Under the pieces are notes generated by a model. It saw only the letters and a list, made by a program, of their open reading frames with translations. It made no database searches and had not been told where the DNA came from. Made by a program: the position numbers and the translations under genes. A stretch of 64,000 nt of DNA from Leptasterias polaris (lineage: Eukaryota; Echinodermata; Asteroidea; Forcipulatida; Asteriidae), in assembly GCA_037783415.1 (NCBI GenBank), contig JAZGTN010000237.1:289838-353837 (forward strand), read 5' to 3'. Within the stretch, counting starts at the first letter, position 1. Each line of letters begins with the position of its first letter. Shown here in pieces: positions 59,598 to 64,000 of the stretch.

Positions 59598-61443
59598 CAT
59601 TTATTGCTGAAATCAGTGAAGCTAAAGCAAGCTCATTCATTGCAGGAAGAATACACAATTATTCTTCATCACGGAGTAATATTACTTCAGACCAATCGTT
59701 TTTGAGCATAGTAAAAGGACTCAAAATTGAGTTCGAATCCACACCGAGACAAATGTTCATACCAAAGCAACATGCCTTGAATGACTTTGAACAACAAATA
59801 AATTGTTCACAAGGAAGTTGATAAGCTCCTCGCAAAAGGAGTAATTGAGAAAACTTCACATGAACCAGAAGAATTCTTGTCAAATATATTTTTGCGGCCG
59901 AAGAAAGACGGTACATACCGAACGATATTGAATTTAAAGTCGTTAAATAAAAATGTGAAATACCATCATTTTAAGATGGAGACTTTACAGTCTGCAACAC
60001 ATTTAATGACAAAAGGTTGTTTCATGTCATCTATTGACCTAAGAGACGCCTATTATTCAGTGCCGATTGCAAAGGAACATAAAAAGTATCTGAAATTCCA
60101 GTTTGGTGATACCCTTTATCAGTACTATACACCTGTCTCCCAAATGGGCTTGCTTCCGCTCCACGTTTATTCACAAAATTAACGAAACCTACATACTCGG
60201 CTCTCAGAAGCCAAGGGTTTCAATCAGTTGCATACATTGATGATTCCTTATTGTTTGGAAAAACTTACGAGGAATGTTACAATAATACGGTGGCGACAAA
60301 ACAACTTATGGCCCAAGCAGGCTTCATAATTCACGACACAAAGTCGGTTTCTATTCCAGTACAGGAAATAACTTTCCTTGGCTTTGTGTTTAACTCGAAT
60401 GATATGTCAATTTCCCCGACATCACAGAAAGCTGAAAAGCTAAAAGAAAAATGTCAAAACTTGTTTATAAAAGAATCTGTACTTATACGAGAAGTGGCTC
60501 AGGTTATTGGCATACTGGTGTCAAATTTTCCAGGCGTAATGTTTGGCCAACTGTGTTACCGACAAGTCGAAAGAGACAAAATAAGAGCACTGCAACAAAA
60601 ATGACGGAGACTTTGATTCTCAAATGAATTTGTCAGAAGAGGCGTTAAATGACCTCAATTGGTGGATTAAAAATATTAAATCCACTGAAGCCACAAGACA
60701 TTTAAGTATAATACACTCAAAGCCAAGTGTTATTATTCAGATGCATCCCTTACAGGATGGGGTGCTGTTTGTTATGACAACCGTATAGGGGGTCATTGGA
60801 CACATAAAGCACATGCTCACATAAATATTCTTGAAATTCTTGCCTCTTTCTTTGCATTGAAGTCCTTTTCGAAGGAATGCATGAACTCACATGTGCGATT
60901 GTATATTGATAATACAACAGCGATTGCATACATCAATAACATGGGCGGAATACAATCGACAGAGTGTGACAAAGTCACACGCCAGATGTGGCAATGGGCT
61001 AAAGCCAACAATATTTGGCTTAGTGCAGCTCACATTCCAGGCAAACAAAACGTAGTGGCAGACATTGAATCAAGAAGAAAGAATGTCGATGGGGAAGTGC
61101 TAGGTTTATAGAACCGAATATTGATCTATTTGCCTCTAGATTAAACTATCAGGTCAAGCCGTATGTGTCGTGGAAACATGACCCAGAGGCTATTGAGATA
61201 GATGCATTCACGTTGTCTTGGAACAATTACAGTTTTTATGCTTTCCCACCTTTTACTTTTAGCCTTATCGGCAGAGTTCTTCAAAAGTTACACAACGACA
61301 AGGCAGAGGGACTTCTGGTTGTTCCAAACTGGCCAACCCAGTTCTGGTATCCGAAATTGATACATTATGCTGAAAGCAGAGCCAATACTCATCTCGGCAT
61401 CTCTGCACCCATTACAGCTACCGCAGAATATATCAGCGGTTAG
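59598..61443 (+). pseudogene. DIRS-like retrotransposon, reverse transcriptase-RNase H region (frameshifted)
   Basis: In order: AGRIHNY and NITSDQSFLSIVKG (pre-RT block), LLAKGVIEKT, SNIFLRPKKDGTYRTILNL, HHFKMETLQSA, SIDLRDAYYSVPIA (motif A aspartate), YIDD at 60233-60244 (catalytic motif C), then the RNase H-type LYIDNTTAIAYINNMGG and AAHIPGKQNVVAD. It ends with the DIRS-typical block NYSFYAFPPFTFSLIGR and NWPTQFWYPKL. At least four frame breaks are present (near 59815, 60150, 60605 and 61110). The tyrosine recombinase expected downstream is absent, cut off where the MITE at 61440 begins. It is a dead copy; family call from memory of motif order. Confidence 0.85.
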
Positions 61444-61645
61444 TCTTGGCCCAAGACGTCAGTGATCGATAGTGCGCTCGGTTACAACTCGTTACAGCGC
61501 GCCCTCTTGTGGCTTGAATTACCCAACTTGACTAGCTCTCACTAAGTTGGGTAATTCAAGCCACAAGAGGGCGCGCTGTAACGAGTTGTAACCGAGCGCA
61601 TTACACTATCCACTATCGATCACTGACGTCTTGGGCCAAGACTAA
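61440..61645. mobile_element. Near-perfect palindromic MITE
   Basis: The ends TTAGTCTTGGCCCAAGACGT are inverted on both sides, and the arms pair over about 90 bp with one 11-bp indel and hardly any mismatch (shared GCGCGCCCTCTTGTGGCTTG). It sits at the broken right end of the DIRS-like element. Young and non-coding. Confidence 0.9.
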
Positions 61646-62280
61646 GTATAGACCAATCCCTAAAAGAAACCCTCAAATTTGGCCGTTATCGAGCATTTTC
61701 AAAAAACTAAGTTCACGTGATTTATCTGAACCATTTTTTTTTACGCAGATAAATCATATGATCTTTGGAGTTAATTTTACTTCCAGCGATCTAAAAAGTG
61801 TATTACTGAACCAAATTCAACTCTGCTGGGTTAACAATGGGAGCGATTGACGCAGCTGTAAGCTCAAATGCAATTTGCCCGTAAAGATGGCGTTTTTCGG
61901 GAACGCCTCGTTAGACAAAATGACTATACCTTATACAATAAACAACCACCATTCTGTGATTTGCCAATCAAGACGTGTTTTGTTAGTTCGTTTAAATGCA
62001 GATCGTGTCTACGTCATTCAGCCGCTAAGCTAATCTGATAACGTGGCGAGTGCGCATGCTCATAAAGACGCATCCCGACTGTACCTCCTAGAAAGGTGTC
62101 TTTATGAGCATGCGCACTTGCAGACAAGCATTTTTCAAAACGGCCGCACAAGAAATCTTCTTTGCTGAATTATCGGAAATAGGTTGATTTAATTGAGACT
62201 AGTGGGATGCCGCGCTTCGCGCGGCACCCGCTAGGTGGGCGCGATTCTTGCACATAAAATGCGACCACGGTGCATGGGGT
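61646..62280. other. Non-coding stretch with short inverted and GC-rich repeats
   Basis: A perfect 21-bp inverted repeat (AGTGCGCATGCTCATAAAGAC) lies at 62049-62069 and 62098-62118. Near 62210-62250 is the palindrome GCCGCGCTTCGCGCGGC, a word common in dispersed invertebrate repeats. No gene. Confidence 0.6.

Positions 62281-62311
<31 letters not shown>
62281..62311. repeat. Homopolymer run of 31 G
   Basis: An uninterrupted G31 run directly precedes the MITE at 62313. Strong G-quadruplex potential; its length is also a place where an assembly may be wrong. Confidence 0.9.
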
Positions 62312-62312
<1 letters not shown>

Positions 62313-62539
62313 AATAGACCCTTCCCATGAAATATTTAAATTGCACTTCACGCGTGCGCACTTACACTGCTGGTTGGCAAAATGATGGAACATTGCCCCT
62401 TTTTGTGTGGGGCTGATGGTGGCGTGACGCAGACGCGCTTGTGCGTCTACTTAGTGCACAACTCTATGGCGTTTGCCAACCAGCAGGGTCTGTACGCATG
62501 CGTGAATGTAATTAGCATATTTCATGGGAAGGGTCTATT
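62313..62539. mobile_element. MITE with AATAGACCCTTCCCATGAAA ends
   Basis: The ends AATAGACCCTTCCCATGAAA and its reverse complement are perfect. Inner parts also pair (CTGGTTGGCAAA with TTTGCCAACCAG). About 227 bp, non-coding. Confidence 0.85.
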
Positions 62540-64000
62540 GGAGAGGATATCAGAGTTTATAACTTTCAGAATTGGTTTGGTAAAGATATTTAAAATCTGT
62601 ACGCAATGTAGTCATGTCCTAATGATAAAATGTTGAGCATGCAAAAGGTGTTGAGTGCGGTCGAAGGCGAAGTGTCGCCATCCCTCACCCTTTTCGCCCC
62701 CTTTTCTCGACTACGAAGCATAAGTTGGGGTGTGTTTTAATATTTGGGAAGGATATAAAAATGCAATGATGCATGCTTGGCATGATATGTAGGTTTTTAG
62801 ATAATCAAGACTTTTTGAATATCCAACAAAGGCCTGAGTAATCCATGAAATATTTGCTTCTGTGCTCCTAAAATTTGTCAAATGTTTGAATTCATGTATA
62901 ATACTTGATTTCCTTTTTTCTTTATTTCTGGATTTCTTTGTGTCTCTATCTCTTTATTTCTTAAATGTGTCTTTGTTTCTATATTTTCTCTTTCTGAATA
63001 TCCGTGTTTGCCGGTGGTGAACTATGTATTTTCTCAGTATTCTATTTCATTGTTTCTGTAATTAGGCCTATTATGTGTTTTTCTGACTCAGTGGTCTGTT
63101 TGTCTTTTTATTTGTTTATTTTGTTTATGTGTTAGTTTCGTTATTTCCTTAGTTGCAGGGGGCCTATTATTTATCTCTGATATGTTTCTTGATATCTATT
63201 GACGTTTATTTTGTAATGTTTTTATGTCACTATGTTACAGTTGATTTCGATGTTTCTATGTCACTATTTCTGTGTTTTTAAAATTATTTCGGCATGCGTT
63301 TGTTTCCGTATTTCGTTGTTCTAGATTTTGTAAATGGTTGATAATACAATAATAATGTTAAGTGTTACAGGGGTGTGATTTTGCACATTTTGTTGATGAC
63401 AGTTTTGTAAACTTGTTTTTGTCTTGACAGATCCTGTTGTTCAAATTTTATTCATCGTACGTCTAAAGATTTAAATAGGAAACGAAAATAAAATAAAAAT
63501 GATTTGTGTGTTTTCGTTTTCCTTTTTTCGTTCCTTTCTGTCTCTCTTTGATTTCTTGATTGATATGCTTGTTTGGAGGAGGCTTTATTTTTGTCCATTT
63601 TCCCTTTCATTGTGTCGTTATTTCTTGCTTTCTTTATGCCTTGTTTCTTTATTTCTTTATTGCTCGGAAATTATTGGTTGTATTTAGGCCTACATACCAC
63701 TAAATGCAGGTAACGACTAATATTCGACAATGCTTGTCTTTGTGAATATTATGTTGTTATCTTTCAGTCAATGAGTAGGCCTAACGTAAGCAGTCAATTT
63801 ATGAAAGAAGTAGGGCCTATAAGGAAAATTTATAAAGGGGACATAGGAGGTCACATCTGCCCAATAAAATGAAATGAGATGGAAGAAGACAAAGCATCAT
63901 TAACAGAAAATATGCAGTATCTGTAGAAATTAGCATTACCCCCTCCCCCCCCCACCCCCCCCCCCCCTTGAGCTGCAAAAAAGATGGCGACCCAATAAAA
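62540..64000. other. T-rich, gene-poor window end
   Basis: Low-complexity T-rich sequence with many TTTCTTTATTTCTTTG-type words between about 62910 and 63690. Short open frames there are leucine/phenylalanine-rich by composition only. It ends in poly-C runs at about 63940-63967. Confidence 0.6.

Overview
This window is animal (metazoan) nuclear DNA. It holds one clear protein-coding gene, a CTCF orthologue split into eight coding exons on the + strand (16269-40340), inside an AT-rich landscape crowded with palindromic mobile elements. The encoded CTCF keeps the cohesin-contact motif SVYDF and fingers matching vertebrate fingers 2-10. The repeat content is a 'GGCACTGGACACGTTTGG' palindromic element, tRNA-derived SINEs, Penelope-like and DIRS-like retroelements, and foldback elements. 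It looks like a marine deuterostome, most likely an echinoderm and possibly a sea star; the clade is inferred, not proven.

Layout. 1-5.5 kb: AT-rich DNA without a convincing gene, perhaps the 3' UTR or flank of a neighbour, with a perfect 29-bp hairpin at 2.1 kb. 5.5-13 kb: a dense set of repeats (LINE 3' fragment, several MITEs, a SINE nested in another repeat, a LINE-derived foldback, and a foldback with CGCCCGGGCG subrepeats). 13.2-40.9 kb: the CTCF locus. It has a candidate non-coding first exon near 13.4 kb, seven small or medium coding exons for a Q-rich and acidic N-terminus, and one large last exon carrying all nine zinc fingers and the C-terminus. Its introns hold a decayed Penelope-like element (antisense), two copies of a CAGGGGTCGAAATTA-ended transposon, SINEs, a second copy of the LINE-derived foldback, and a candidate nested transcription unit at 27.7-30.6 kb.

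41.1-41.9 kb: a 17-copy, 43-bp minisatellite just past the CTCF poly(A) signal. Each unit carries CACTAGGTGG on the minus strand, a close match to the vertebrate CTCF core motif. 44.0-47.1 kb: nested palindromic elements built from arrays of a 21-bp unit with a GCGGCCGC (NotI) core. 48.2-61.6 kb: a degenerate DIRS-like retrotransposon (gag-like part, then RT-RNase H) split by a 9.4-kb foldback element. That insertion has a perfect 9-bp target duplication, and its removal keeps the retrotransposon reading frame. 61.4-64 kb: further small palindromic MITEs, a 31-G run and T-rich unannotated DNA.

The two most notable points are the CTCF gene with a CTCF-like-site minisatellite immediately downstream (possible self-regulation or boundary), and a set of foldback transposons that share a design of short common ends plus expanding internal arrays. 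All calls were made by eye; identities that rest on remembered family sequences are marked.
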